Source: CAWJMN01 sp963844055
Lineage (GTDB): Bacteria; Planctomycetota; Planctomycetia; Pirellulales; Pirellulaceae
Assembly: GCA_963844055.1 (NCBI GenBank)
Contig: CAWJMN010000002.1
Location: 1,054,001 to 1,118,000, forward strand
DNA: 64,000 nt
Reading direction: 5' to 3'
Below the pieces are notes generated by a model. The model did not search any database. It saw only the letters and a program-made list of their open reading frames with translations, and had not been told where the DNA came from. Shown here one piece after another: positions 15,860-24,088 of this stretch. The position numbers and the translations under genes were made by a program. Position 1 is the stretch's first letter. The number at the start of each line of letters is the position of its first letter.

Positions 15860-16138
15860 ATGACTCGTCAATCGAAATCTGTCGAGTTCAAACGGGGCTT
15901 GCTGGCCGTAGCTTTCTGCACTGCTATTCTGGCCGTCGTCGCAGATGCCAGCAGACGATATCGAAACGTTACCGTCTTATTTAACTCAGTCGATAACCCG
16001 CAGGACGAAGCAGTATTGGTTGCCGAGAAGAATCTTCCACTGCTGCGGGCAGAGCTAGGGATTCTAGGCGTTGTCATTATCGGTGTCATTCTAGTTCTGA
16101 GTATTAGGCTGGCCCGACGTCGTCGCACCTTCTTTTGA
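15860..16138 (+). CDS. Small two-helix membrane protein
   Basis: This protein has 92 residues from the ATG at 15860, with GAGAGG about six bases upstream. Two hydrophobic segments are visible: residues 13-30 (GLLAVAFCTAILAVVADA) and about 65-84 (LGILGVVIIGVILVLSIRLA). They flank a short polar loop, and the C-terminus is basic (RRRRTFF), as expected for a cytoplasmic tail. No family recognised. The good start site and clean topology support a real gene. Confidence 0.6.
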   Translation: MTRQSKSVEFKRGLLAVAFCTAILAVVADASRRYRNVTVLFNSVDNPQDEAVLVAEKNLPLLRAELGILGVVIIGVILVLSIRLARRRRTFF

Positions 16139-16270
16139 TTGGCTGCATCACGTGGCTTGGGGCAATAAAGGGTTGCGTGGCAAGCGATTATGGGTCGACT
16201 CAGCAATGCTGTTCGGCTCAATACTTCAGGCAACCGCTCAGCGATTCTTACTGCCAAAAAAGGACATCAA

Positions 16271-16321
16271 GAAACAAAAAACCACTACGCGGCTTGCGGT
16301 GAGGCAAGGGCGTAGTGGTTT
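16271..16321 (-). terminator. Terminator of the coiled-coil protein gene
   Basis: AAACCACTACGC (16279-16290) pairs perfectly with GCGTAGTGGTTT (16310-16321). An inner CTTGC/GCAAG stem (16293-16297 with 16304-16308) extends it. The A run upstream gives a T tail on the minus strand, just past the stop at 16352. Confidence 0.85.
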
Positions 16322-16351
16322 CCAAAAATCTTCGGTTGTTGGCGAAGGAGA

Positions 16352-17155
16352 CTAGTCGAGCTTGACGACCGACTGCGTTTCGCTGTGGCTACCATCGTTC
16401 AAGTAAGCCAGGACTTGGTCGACAATGTTGGCGTTAGCGGTCTCATCAAGGTTGATCTGTCCCGAAACGGGGGACTCGGCCGTGACGAGCTTTTCGGCCA
16501 CGTCGATACGAGTGCCAATTTCGCGAACGATATCCTTGGTGCGAGCCAGTTGGCTGTTGTCGAAGTTGATGTTGCTGGTCGTTTGTGCCACTTGCACCAT
16601 CTCGTTACGAGCTTCCAAGCTGGCAATGTCTACTTCCAATTGGGACTTGGCAGCCAGCATTTCGCGTAGCTTGTCGCGCCCTGCATTGAGCCCCTGTTCG
16701 CGAGCTGCCAGGATTTGGCGAAGCTTGCTAACGGTGCCGTCCTTGGTCTTGTGCTGCGCAAATCGCTGGGCCAGGTCGGTCTCGACCTGCTTGGCGGTGT
16801 AGGTCTTGCCGCAATAGACAAAGCTGCTTTCGCCACGCTTCAGGTCGGTGGAAAGCCGCTTCATGTCGGCTTCGCTCTTGGCTAGATGCTTTTCCGCTTC
16901 GGCCAAGCGATCTTGCAATTGCTTGACATCGACCTCTTCCTTGGCGATCAGGTGCATATTGCGTTGCACCTCTGGATCAATCTCTTTCAACATCTGCTTG
17001 GCACGTCCAAGCTCAAATTCGAGCGGGACGGCATCCTTGACGGACTGGCGCACCCACCCCAGTGATGTCCTTACATAGCTGCCAGCACCGGTGCCAAACA
17101 CCAGCCCCAACAACAGCGCGGCGACAACCGCGATCCCTAGTCCTTTTTTCAACAT
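16352..17155 (-). CDS. Membrane-anchored coiled-coil protein
   Basis: This protein has 267 residues from the ATG at 17155, preceded by GGAG at about nine bases. Residues 5-25 (GLGIAVVAALLLGLVFGTGAG) form one membrane helix or uncleaved signal. The rest is strongly helical and charged, with heptad-like stretches at about 55-110 (VDVKQLQDRLAEAEKHLAKS) and 135-190 (AREQGLNAGRDKLREMLAAK). A segment at about 113-125 (SFVYCGKTYTAKQVETDL) interrupts the coils. I think it belongs to a planctomycete-conserved family of unknown function, but cannot confirm this. It could bridge membrane and cytoplasm or scaffold envelope proteins. Transcribed alone. Confidence 0.78.
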   Translation of the reverse strand: MLKKGLGIAVVAALLLGLVFGTGAGSYVRTSLGWVRQSVKDAVPLEFELGRAKQMLKEIDPEVQRNMHLIAKEEVDVKQLQDRLAEAEKHLAKSEADMKRLSTDLKRGESSFVYCGKTYTAKQVETDLAQRFAQHKTKDGTVSKLRQILAAREQGLNAGRDKLREMLAAKSQLEVDIASLEARNEMVQVAQTTSNINFDNSQLARTKDIVREIGTRIDVAEKLVTAESPVSGQINLDETANANIVDQVLAYLNDGSHSETQSVVKLD

Positions 17156-17762
17156 GTCCTGTCCCTCCGAGTGATTCGAATTGCGATTCCGTGGCCGAAG
17201 AGGATCTGTCGCGGGGGAGATTGCCTCTTGGAATGGCCCGGACGATCGATTCAAACAGCGGCGATCATGCTTTGCGAGCCATGGAGGTACTTCGCTGACG
17301 CGGTGGCGATATTGGGAAGCGTCTGGAATTTTTTTGGGAACGACCCAAGTACGAGATTGCTGGTCGTGCCGCATGTACCCTTTGGCTTTTCCGGGCTAAA
17401 GGATTGTGAAACCTTTCACACGGTTGATCTGGACACAATTTCAACCGGTAGGAAGAATTCGGCTTATTAAATGGGGGACCGCCGTCCGTATAGAAATGAG
17501 ACAGAGAATGTCGCCTTTTAGAGACGCGAAGTGGCGGGCGCGTTGACATGGCAGGGTGCCAGCATAATTGCCTAATTTACGCAAACGGTTGTGTACACGG
17601 GGATTAAGGCGATTCGCTAGTAGCGGGGTAATTCCGGGCACGCAACTTGCATTTGAAGGACTCTTGTTCTTTGACCTGCAGTTTTGCCTGGCTTTCACGG
17701 ATGAGAGTTTATTGTTCGACGGGGACAGAAAAGTCTTCCAACTAAGGGGAGGGTCGCTTGCC
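17156..17762. other. Intergenic region between divergent genes
   Basis: About 600 bases separate the coiled-coil gene and a small gene on the other strand. I see no strong hairpin, promoter pair or convincing coding frame. Frames that cross it are upstream extensions of the two flanking genes. Confidence 0.4.
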
Positions 17763-17993
17763 ATGACTACTCGACCAAATTCATCTAACGGGGCCAATTC
17801 GCCAAAAGCGGACCTCCACGCCAAGGCTCCGGCGACTGCATTGCTTGAACAATGCGTCGGCGAAGTAGCAACCAACACGGCGGCCTGGCGCGAATTCGAC
17901 GCCCACATGACCACCGAACTTGAATCGCTGGAACACCGTTTTGCCTGCTACCTGAAGCCTGTCCACAGCCTGAAGGCATCGCTGGGACGATAA
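17763..17993 (+). CDS. Hypothetical protein, 76 residues
   Basis: A short protein starts at the ATG at 17763, with AGGGGAGGG about 11 bases upstream. The N-terminal third is polar and low-complexity. The rest (LLEQCVGEVATNTAAWREFDAHMTTEL and onwards) is predicted helical by eye, ending in LKASLGR. No motif recognised. The strong ribosome-binding site and a good terminator directly after it support a real, separately transcribed gene. Confidence 0.6.
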   Translation: MTTRPNSSNGANSPKADLHAKAPATALLEQCVGEVATNTAAWREFDAHMTTELESLEHRFACYLKPVHSLKASLGR

Positions 17994-18005
17994 ACCGCAT
18001 ACGTG

Positions 18006-18044
18006 CCACACCCGGCTTTCCCATGCGTTTAGCCGGGTTTGTGG
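18006..18044 (+). terminator. Hairpin after the 76-residue gene
   Basis: CCCGGCT (18011-18017) pairs with AGCCGGG (18031-18037). The stem is extended by CCACA (18006-18010) with TGTGG (18040-18044) after a two-base bulge. It starts 13 bases past the stop codon. Confidence 0.65.
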
Positions 18045-18052
18045 CCAAATAG

Positions 18053-18250
18053 GACCTGTCATCGGACAGGTCAGGATCACATGATTGGCTGGGGCCTCGC
18101 CCCTGGTGGCGTTTTGAAAGTGACGATCGCCCTGAAATCGGGCGGGGCTTTCATGACACCACCTAGGACGGGGCCTGGCTCGTTTCTTGGGAGATCGCTT
18201 TCCCCCAACGGGGCCCCTGCCGGACTCGCTTGCCAGTCTTGGCACCCCGC
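18053..18250 (+). ncRNA. Hairpin-rich leader region before nagB (candidate structured RNA)
   Basis: Several stems follow one another. GACCTGTC-ATCG-GACAGGTC (18053-18072) is a perfect 8-bp stem with a tetraloop. GGGGC-CTC-GCCCC lies at 18091-18103. A two-part stem has outer TGAAAG (18115-18120) with CTTTCA (18148-18153) and inner CGCCC (18128-18132) with GGGCG (18140-18144). TTGGG...CCCAA follows near 18187-18207. The region ends about 60 bases before the nagB start. It could be a regulatory leader, a small RNA or intergenic repeats; I cannot match it to a known riboswitch. Confidence 0.3.
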
Positions 18251-18309
18251 ACCCCTTCCCCTACGATGACTTGGTCACCTGAATCCAAGCTTGGGGGAAT
18301 CTGCAAACG

Positions 18310-19122
18310 ATGCGCGTGATCATTCAGCCAAACAGCGAAACTGCCAGCCTGCGGGCTGCGCGATTTGTGGCCGACCTAGTGCGTAAGAAGCCGGCATGTG
18401 TCCTGGGGCTAGCGACCGGCGGCACCCCAACGGGGACTTATCGCGAACTAATCCGCCTCCACCGGGAAGAGGGGCTCGATTTCTCGCAGGTGACAACCTT
18501 CAACCTGGATGAGTACGTGGGGCTCGGCCCCGCCCACCCGCAAAGCTATCGCTACTTCATGCAGCAGCAGCTCTTCGACCACATCAATGTGGACCCGAGC
18601 AAGACAAACGTTCCCGACGGCCGAGCGCTCGACTTTGAAGCGCATTGCCAAAACTACGAGCAGCGGATCAAGGACGCCGGCGGGATCGACCTTCAGATCT
18701 TGGGAATCGGCTCGGATGGGCATATCGCCTTCAATGAGCCGGGGTCGTCGCTGGGAAGTCGCACGCGTCTAAAGAGCTTGGCCAAAGAGACGGTTCGGGA
18801 CAACGCTCGCTTTTTCGGCGGCGAAGACAAGGTTCCACGCTTGGCCATCACGATGGGGGTGGGAACGATCCTGGAATCGCGGCGATGTTTGCTGTTGGCC
18901 TTTGGAGAGGGAAAGGCGATGGCCGTACGTGATACGGTAGAAGGCCCGATTACCTCTCAAGTGACGGCTTCAGCCCTTCAACTGCACCGGGAAGTGATCG
19001 GCATCTTTGACGAAGGGGCCGCTAAGCTGCTCGCGCGGCGCGATTACTATTCCGAAGTGGAGCAAGCGCAGTCGGCTCTAGAAGCGGAAGCGGCTGCACG
19101 GCCGATCCGCGGCGCCTTGTAA
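18310..19122 (+). CDS. nagB: Glucosamine-6-phosphate deaminase
   Basis: The 270-residue enzyme converts glucosamine 6-phosphate to fructose 6-phosphate and ammonia in the cytoplasm, linking amino-sugar use to glycolysis. Length is close to that of the E. coli protein (266). LGLATGGTPTGTY (33-44) is the phosphate-binding loop, FNLDEYVG holds D67 and E68, and GIGSDGHIAFNEPGSS carries D136, H138 and E143, which align with the E. coli catalytic D141, H143 and E148. SRRCLLLAFGEGKAMAV and EGPITSQVTASALQLH are also typical. The residues forming the E. coli allosteric site were not checked. A rhomboid protease gene starts 45 bases downstream, and a hairpin-rich region precedes it. Confidence 0.95.
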   Translation: MRVIIQPNSETASLRAARFVADLVRKKPACVLGLATGGTPTGTYRELIRLHREEGLDFSQVTTFNLDEYVGLGPAHPQSYRYFMQQQLFDHINVDPSKTNVPDGRALDFEAHCQNYEQRIKDAGGIDLQILGIGSDGHIAFNEPGSSLGSRTRLKSLAKETVRDNARFFGGEDKVPRLAITMGVGTILESRRCLLLAFGEGKAMAVRDTVEGPITSQVTASALQLHREVIGIFDEGAAKLLARRDYYSEVEQAQSALEAEAAARPIRGAL

Positions 19123-19167
19123 CGTTGCCTTTACTTGGCTGTGGAGCCACACTTTGGGACCTACTTC

Positions 19168-20142
19168 ATGCGTCAGCTGACCACCTTCACCGACCCCCAG
19201 CAGTGCCAGCGGCTGTTCTCTTATTTGATCGTCCAGGGCATTCACGTCGAAATCCATCAGGAGCCGACGGAGTTGGGCCTGTGGGTGAAGAATGAAGACC
19301 AAGTCGATGCGGCCAAGGTGATCTTGCAACGGTTTTTGGCCGACCCGCAATCTCAAGAGTTCTCGGGACATGAGCGCGCTGCTCAGCAGCAATTAGCCGA
19401 CGAGCAAGCGCGACGCGAACGGATCGCTCGTAACACCATTGCGCCCGGACGAGATTGGCGAAACAGTTCTGTTGCCGGAGGGACGTCGCTATCCCAGGCT
19501 TATAAGTCCACGCCGATTAGCATGGCGGTTTTGACGGCTGGCATTGCTGTCTTCCTGCTGGCTCGCAAATCGGGCATCGATAACTACCTTTACTTTTTGT
19601 CCCCCGAGGATTGGCGGATTACGGAGACGGGGCTGCTGCCTGTTTTGACGCAGCAACTTCCCTGGTACGAGCCGTGGCGTTTTTTTACGCCGGTGTTTTT
19701 ACACTTTGGCATTGCTCACATCATCTTTAATGCGATGTGCCTTTGGAACTTTGCTCGGCAAGTAGAGCTGCGAGATGGCAAGCTCGGGCTGATCCTTGTG
19801 GCGGCCGTTAGCGCAGCTTTTTCCAACACGCTGCAAGCCATCATGGTGGGGCCCGCATTTGGTGGCCTCTCGGGCATTGCCTATGCCTTGATTGGCTTCA
19901 TTTGGATTCGCCAACTGAGCCCCTCGGGGCAAGGTTACTTCCTGCAGGGCTCGACGCTGATCTTCGCGCTCGTGTGGTTTGGCCTGGGAATCCTGCAAGA
20001 GTTCCAAGGGGTGCGGGGAATCGGCGGAAACGGAATGGCCAACTACTGCCACGGCGGTGGACTTGCCGCAGGGATGGCGCTGGGGGCCCTATTCAATTTG
20101 GTAACCGCAACGCCCACCCGCAGTCATATTCGGCGACCTTAA
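19168..20142 (+). CDS. Rhomboid intramembrane serine protease, GlpG-like
   Basis: This protein has 324 residues from the ATG at 19168. That start reproduces the beginning of the GlpG cytoplasmic N-domain (residues 1-65: MRQLTTFTDPQQCQRLFSYL); a TTG at 19135 would add 11 residues. A charged linker follows, then six or so membrane helices from about residue 117. The catalytic serine is S235 in GGLSGIAYAL, and the catalytic histidine is H295 in NYCHGGGLAAGM. HFGIAHIIFNAM (179-190) forms the oxyanion and loop motif. It should cleave transmembrane substrates. The stop overlaps the stop of the convergent DinB gene by four bases. Confidence 0.93.
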   Translation: MRQLTTFTDPQQCQRLFSYLIVQGIHVEIHQEPTELGLWVKNEDQVDAAKVILQRFLADPQSQEFSGHERAAQQQLADEQARRERIARNTIAPGRDWRNSSVAGGTSLSQAYKSTPISMAVLTAGIAVFLLARKSGIDNYLYFLSPEDWRITETGLLPVLTQQLPWYEPWRFFTPVFLHFGIAHIIFNAMCLWNFARQVELRDGKLGLILVAAVSAAFSNTLQAIMVGPAFGGLSGIAYALIGFIWIRQLSPSGQGYFLQGSTLIFALVWFGLGILQEFQGVRGIGGNGMANYCHGGGLAAGMALGALFNLVTATPTRSHIRRP

Positions 20143-20609
20143 AGCCCCAATGCCTTTCGCTTTTCTGCAATGAAAGCGATGTGATGGGGAATGTGCTGGG
20201 TGATGTTCCGCAGCAGCTTTTCCAGCGTTTGTACGCCGGCCTCAGAATGGATTCCTTCGCGAGCGAAGGCTGCATCCGGCAGCGTGCGCAGGATCGTTGC
20301 CATGTGGAGACGATTGGCGGCGATCATTGCCAATTCGACTTCGATATCCCGCGTCCCATAAGCCAGGTTCGCGGCAAAGAGATTCTCGTCAGCGCTGAAG
20401 TAGGTGGGCCGATCCAGAGCAATCACGCGGGTCATGCGATCGATATAGACCGGCTCAAAATCGGCGATGTGGCTGACAACCTCCAGCGAACTCCACTTCC
20501 CTGAAATGGGGCGACTGCTTAGCTGCGCCGCCGTCATGCCTGATACCGCACTGCATAAAGCATCAGGACCTTGAACGTATTGATCAATCAGGGCTTGAAA
20601 AGCAGACAC
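20139..20609 (-). CDS. DinB-like metal-binding protein
   Basis: The 156-residue protein fits the DinB/YfiT four-helix fold. Three histidines in the family positions are present: H47 (VVSHIADFE), H139 and H143 (ITQHIPHHIAF), forming a probable divalent-metal site. Family members include thiol-dependent S-transferases and damage-inducible proteins of unknown role, so the activity here is open. LSSRPISGKWSSLEVVSHI is a typical start of the domain. It lies 83 bases downstream of a membrane-protein gene on the same strand and may share its transcript. Confidence 0.85.
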   Translation of the reverse strand: MSAFQALIDQYVQGPDALCSAVSGMTAAQLSSRPISGKWSSLEVVSHIADFEPVYIDRMTRVIALDRPTYFSADENLFAANLAYGTRDIEVELAMIAANRLHMATILRTLPDAAFAREGIHSEAGVQTLEKLLRNITQHIPHHIAFIAEKRKALGL

Positions 20610-20692
20610 GGCAACTCCAGATGTGAGAAGGTCGAAAGCAGATCAGCCCGGGAAAATTCCGCAGGCAAAACAAATCCCCAAGAGGCGAACGC

Positions 20693-21436
20693 CTATTCCT
20701 TGGGTGGATAGATCACATTGTCGATTTGCCAGCTAGCGCTTGCTTCATGTCCATCGGGCGAACGTGGTTCATCGATGCGGCGCAAGATAATCCGAATCAC
20801 CTCGCCCTCAGGAATCCCTTCCCCCTTCAAACGATAGTCGAGGGTGATGGAATCAGCGACTCCTTCTTGATCGACGCTAACGACCTTTAGCCGTTCAAAA
20901 GAGTACTTCCCTTGCCAGGCTACCAGGTTTTTGAGCGGTTCCACGCTAAACGCAGCAGCAATGGTTTCCTGAGCCAGCGTATCTTCTTTGTAGTATTGAC
21001 CGATCTGCCGCACATTATTGACGCGACGGATCGGAGGCGTCATCAGCTGATGGGCCTTTTCTTTGTCGCCACGGTTCATCAACGTCAGGAAGTCTTCAGC
21101 AAGTTCCTCGGCACGTGCAACCAATTGTTGCTGACGGATGAGGTTGGCCGTTACGCTCCAGCCAAGAAACATCGCGCACAGAACCAGGGCCAGGACCACA
21201 GCCCAAGTCCCGCCGTACTGCCCCTTGCTTTGGTCGATTTGATACCAGGCATAGATGGCCCAAGCGACGCCAAACATTGGCAAGATGGCCAGCACCGGGC
21301 TAAACACCGCCACACCGGAAGCTAGGGCAACCGCTAGGGCGATGACTGTCCCGCGAGAGATCGAGCGGTAGCCTTCCAGTTCGGGAGTTGCTTCAAAGCT
21401 CTCGCCTGAAGCGTCATTCATGGAAAATTCTGCCAT
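20693..21436 (-). CDS. Membrane protein with C-terminal soluble domain
   Basis: This protein has 247 residues from the ATG at 21436, which has AAGG about seven bases upstream; the in-frame start at 21460 adds eight residues. Three or so hydrophobic segments lie between residues 30 and 100 (VIALAVALASGVAVF, ILPMFGVAWAIYAWY, WAVVLALVLCAMFLGW). A helix with MNRGDKEKAHQLMTPPIRR follows, then a beta-rich C-terminal domain (YSFERLKVVSVDQEG, GEVIRIILRRID). The C-terminal part looks like an NTF2-like or DUF4864-type domain that may sit outside the membrane. Family not recognised with confidence. It follows the CvpA-like gene on the same strand. Confidence 0.75.
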   Translation of the reverse strand: MAEFSMNDASGESFEATPELEGYRSISRGTVIALAVALASGVAVFSPVLAILPMFGVAWAIYAWYQIDQSKGQYGGTWAVVLALVLCAMFLGWSVTANLIRQQQLVARAEELAEDFLTLMNRGDKEKAHQLMTPPIRRVNNVRQIGQYYKEDTLAQETIAAAFSVEPLKNLVAWQGKYSFERLKVVSVDQEGVADSITLDYRLKGEGIPEGEVIRIILRRIDEPRSPDGHEASASWQIDNVIYPPKE

Positions 21437-21530
21437 CCGCCGTACCTTAGAAGGAGCCACTGGTGCGAGAGAGGAGCCGGAGCCTTTTTAGGTTGGCTCC
21501 CCTGCCCTTCTTCGATTCGCTACGCAAACA

Positions 21531-22169
21531 CTAACGGCTAATACGCATGTCGCTGGCCTTTTCGTAGTGCTCCCGACGATATTTTTGATAACCCAGCCAA
21601 TTTTCTTGCGGATCAAAGGCCTCGACCGAGCGATCACCGTTTTGAGCATGGTTCGGCCTTGTGGAAAACTTGCCCCGCGAGAGTGCATTCATCGAACGAT
21701 TTCGCATGAAGCTGACCCACAGGCCATCGGGAGCAATTCCCAGGAAGGAACCTTCACCCACGGTGTTCCAAGCTCCCAAAGGCTGGGCCGAGTTCAAAGG
21801 AGCCGTTTGCAGCGTGAACGTTACGAAGCAAACCATCAACCAGGCAGACCAAACCGCAGCAAACGAGCGAACGCCCATCTCTACAGGAAACTCAAACTTC
21901 ACTCGCGTTGGGCTGACAAGGTCGCTCACCGCGCGGAAGATCAAAAAGACCAACGTAAAGAGCAACCACAGCACCACGAAGTCCAACAGGTACGTGAACG
22001 AGGCCAATCCGGCCCCTTCCAGCGCATCGCAAATTGGCTCGTAATAGTTGGTGGTCACCATGGTGGCCATCACCAGGTTGATCAGCGTAACAAGGCCGTT
22101 CCAAGCACCCTGAAACCAGATCGCGGCACCAACACTCAGGAAGATCAACAGCAGGAAGAGGGTCATCAT
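21531..22169 (-). CDS. CvpA-like membrane protein
   Basis: This protein has 212 residues from the ATG at 22169; a TTG upstream at 22196 is possible. About four membrane helices fill the first 130 residues (TLFLLLIFLSVGAAIW, LVTLINLVMATMV, YLLDFVVLWLLFTLVFLIFR, WLMVCFVTFTLQTAPL), in the pattern of the CvpA family (colicin V production, a poorly understood integral membrane protein). The tail of about 70 residues is soluble and charged. It comes 90 bases after the PilB-like gene and before another membrane-protein gene, all on one strand, so the four probably form one operon. Confidence 0.8.
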   Translation of the reverse strand: MMTLFLLLIFLSVGAAIWFQGAWNGLVTLINLVMATMVTTNYYEPICDALEGAGLASFTYLLDFVVLWLLFTLVFLIFRAVSDLVSPTRVKFEFPVEMGVRSFAAVWSAWLMVCFVTFTLQTAPLNSAQPLGAWNTVGEGSFLGIAPDGLWVSFMRNRSMNALSRGKFSTRPNHAQNGDRSVEAFDPQENWLGYQKYRREHYEKASDMRISR

Positions 22170-22258
22170 GGCAAACACGTTTTCTTCAAAGGACAATTAC
22201 AAACTCAGACCGACAACCTTGCGGCGGCGTCCATGACGAGACGCACACCTTCCTGAAA

Positions 22259-24088
22259 CTACTGCTGTGGCTTGAGCACCCGCTGCACTTCGGCGATGGA
22301 AGTTACACCGGCCGCAATGAGGAAGATGCCTTCCTCTTGCAGGGTTGGGTTTCCTGCCTGACGTGACAACTGACGCATCGCCTCGGGAGCAACCTTATTC
22401 ACCATCGCTGCTCGCATGGCGTCGTTCACGGCGATCAGCTCAAACAGGCCGATCTTTCCGCGATAGCCAATCCCCTTGCACTGCGGACAAACTTCTGGCT
22501 CACCCTTCTTCTTGGGTGGTGGAGGCGTGCCGGGTGGAAGGGGTTGCTTCTCACGATACAGGACGTTCACCTTGCCGGGTGGAATGCCCAGACGCTGGAG
22601 CAGTTGTGGGTCTGGCTGGAATGCTTCGCGGCACCCTTCACACAGACGACGCAGCAGCCGAACGTAGACAACGCCCGTAAATGCCTTGGCAAAGTCGGCC
22701 ATATCTTCTGGCTGCAGGGCCATCATCCGATAGATCGCATCAATGCCATCCTTCGCGCGGATGCTGACCAAGCTGAGCTTGTCTTGGCTATTGCAAAGGT
22801 CGGTCAAAATGCCCAGCGTCTGTCCCGATTCGATTAGCGGAACGCACAACACTTCGGGCATCTTCAGCAGCAGTTTCGGAATGGGCGTGACGGAGGATTC
22901 GCCGGCGGCCGAATTGTATTTAACCAGTTCGACGTTCTCAACTTCGGGCTCTTGACGGGCCACATCTTGAATCGAGACAAAGTCACGCGTTAGACGATCC
23001 ACACCCTTGAGGCCGGCAACCCACATCGATGTCAAACCATCTTGTGGCATCGCAGCGAAGACAAAGATCCCCTTCTGGCCAAAGCCGCACAGGGCGGTAT
23101 AGCGCTCGCGCATCTTTTCGCGCATCCCCAACGCTTCCAGCGTGGGCTGGGTCTTGGTGATGACGGGCATGGTCAACAAGACGCGTTCGCCAGTCGGAGT
23201 TCCCTGCGTTTGCAAAACAGCGTCGTACTTTGCGCCAGCATATTCGATCTTGATCCGCCCCTCTTGCTTGCCGCGGCGGTCGGCCACATTCAGCCCGGCC
23301 AACTTCTTCAGCACAAACAGGATCTGATCGCCAATCGCACGATCAAAGGGCCCTTTCTCTTGGACCTTGGGGTTGGCGTTTTGCCAAACGCCGTCGATGT
23401 AGTAGCGGGCCGTCACGGCGTCGGCCGTGTAATCGAGCATCATCTTTTCCGAACGATACTCGAGCGTGTCCGCCACCAACATTTTGGTCGCCACATAGGC
23501 TGGCGATTGGCGAGCTTCAATCTGCAACGTTTGCACACGGATGGCTTCATCGGCGATCGGCGTGAAGTCCACCTTGGGGCCCATTTCCCAAGGCTGCACT
23601 TGAACTTGAACTTCTCCCTTTTTGCCCATGCTCGCAAACCACTTCGCGATGTGGGCCGGGGTCATGATCCGGCGTTCTGGCGTGACCTTCGAGTTCCGCT
23701 GCACAATGTAGATCAGCATCGGAACAAACCAACTGAGCAACAGCACAGGATACCCGATCAAAAATATCGGGATGTTCAAGGCAGCCAGCAAGAAGACGGC
23801 CACAAACGAAAACGCGGTGATGCAGTTCCACACGCCAAAAGGCATGCCGATCCCATCCCCGACCTGAATGGCATCTTGGCCGATGCGATCGGTCGAGAAC
23901 AACCAAGCCAGGAACGTGAACCACAGCAGGATCAGCTTCCAAGCGGCAAAATAGAACCCGGGACCGCGATCGGGGTTATCCGAATCGGGACCTGAGGGAT
24001 GAATGTACGGAGCCTGAGCAAAAAGCACATCCCCGGCCACGCATAGGACGAGGCATGCCAAAAGCAGCCACAATAACTTTCTCTGCAT
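22259..24088 (-). CDS. PilB/GspE-like protein with degenerate Walker A, membrane N-terminus
   Basis: The 609-residue protein has an N-terminal signal or membrane helix, then three hydrophobic helices (about 47-65, 88-105, 107-128), then a region like the type II/IV secretion ATPases. LTMPVITKTQPTLEALGM (305-322) and the cysteine motif C483-x2-C486 and C534-x2-C537 followed by GYRGKIGLFELI are hallmarks of GspE/PilB. Where GPTGSGKTTT is expected it reads AAMPQDGLTS (345-354), so the P-loop lysine is lost. The Walker B-like segment is also altered (LCVPLIESGQTL). It is therefore probably a non-hydrolysing relative. Its ATG overlaps the PilT stop by one base (TAATG), implying coupled synthesis. 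Confidence 0.88.
   Translation of the reverse strand: MQRKLLWLLLACLVLCVAGDVLFAQAPYIHPSGPDSDNPDRGPGFYFAAWKLILLWFTFLAWLFSTDRIGQDAIQVGDGIGMPFGVWNCITAFSFVAVFLLAALNIPIFLIGYPVLLLSWFVPMLIYIVQRNSKVTPERRIMTPAHIAKWFASMGKKGEVQVQVQPWEMGPKVDFTPIADEAIRVQTLQIEARQSPAYVATKMLVADTLEYRSEKMMLDYTADAVTARYYIDGVWQNANPKVQEKGPFDRAIGDQILFVLKKLAGLNVADRRGKQEGRIKIEYAGAKYDAVLQTQGTPTGERVLLTMPVITKTQPTLEALGMREKMRERYTALCGFGQKGIFVFAAMPQDGLTSMWVAGLKGVDRLTRDFVSIQDVARQEPEVENVELVKYNSAAGESSVTPIPKLLLKMPEVLCVPLIESGQTLGILTDLCNSQDKLSLVSIRAKDGIDAIYRMMALQPEDMADFAKAFTGVVYVRLLRRLCEGCREAFQPDPQLLQRLGIPPGKVNVLYREKQPLPPGTPPPPKKKGEPEVCPQCKGIGYRGKIGLFELIAVNDAMRAAMVNKVAPEAMRQLSRQAGNPTLQEEGIFLIAAGVTSIAEVQRVLKPQQ

Noticed and set aside
18053..18250. 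A glmS-type ribozyme or other known riboswitch before nagB
   Set aside because: The stems do not match any conserved riboswitch core that I can recognise by eye, so only a generic structured RNA is proposed.
23042..23995. A 317-residue plus-strand frame opposite the PilB-like gene
   Set aside because: It is antisense to a gene with clear motifs and has no ribosome-binding site or domain.
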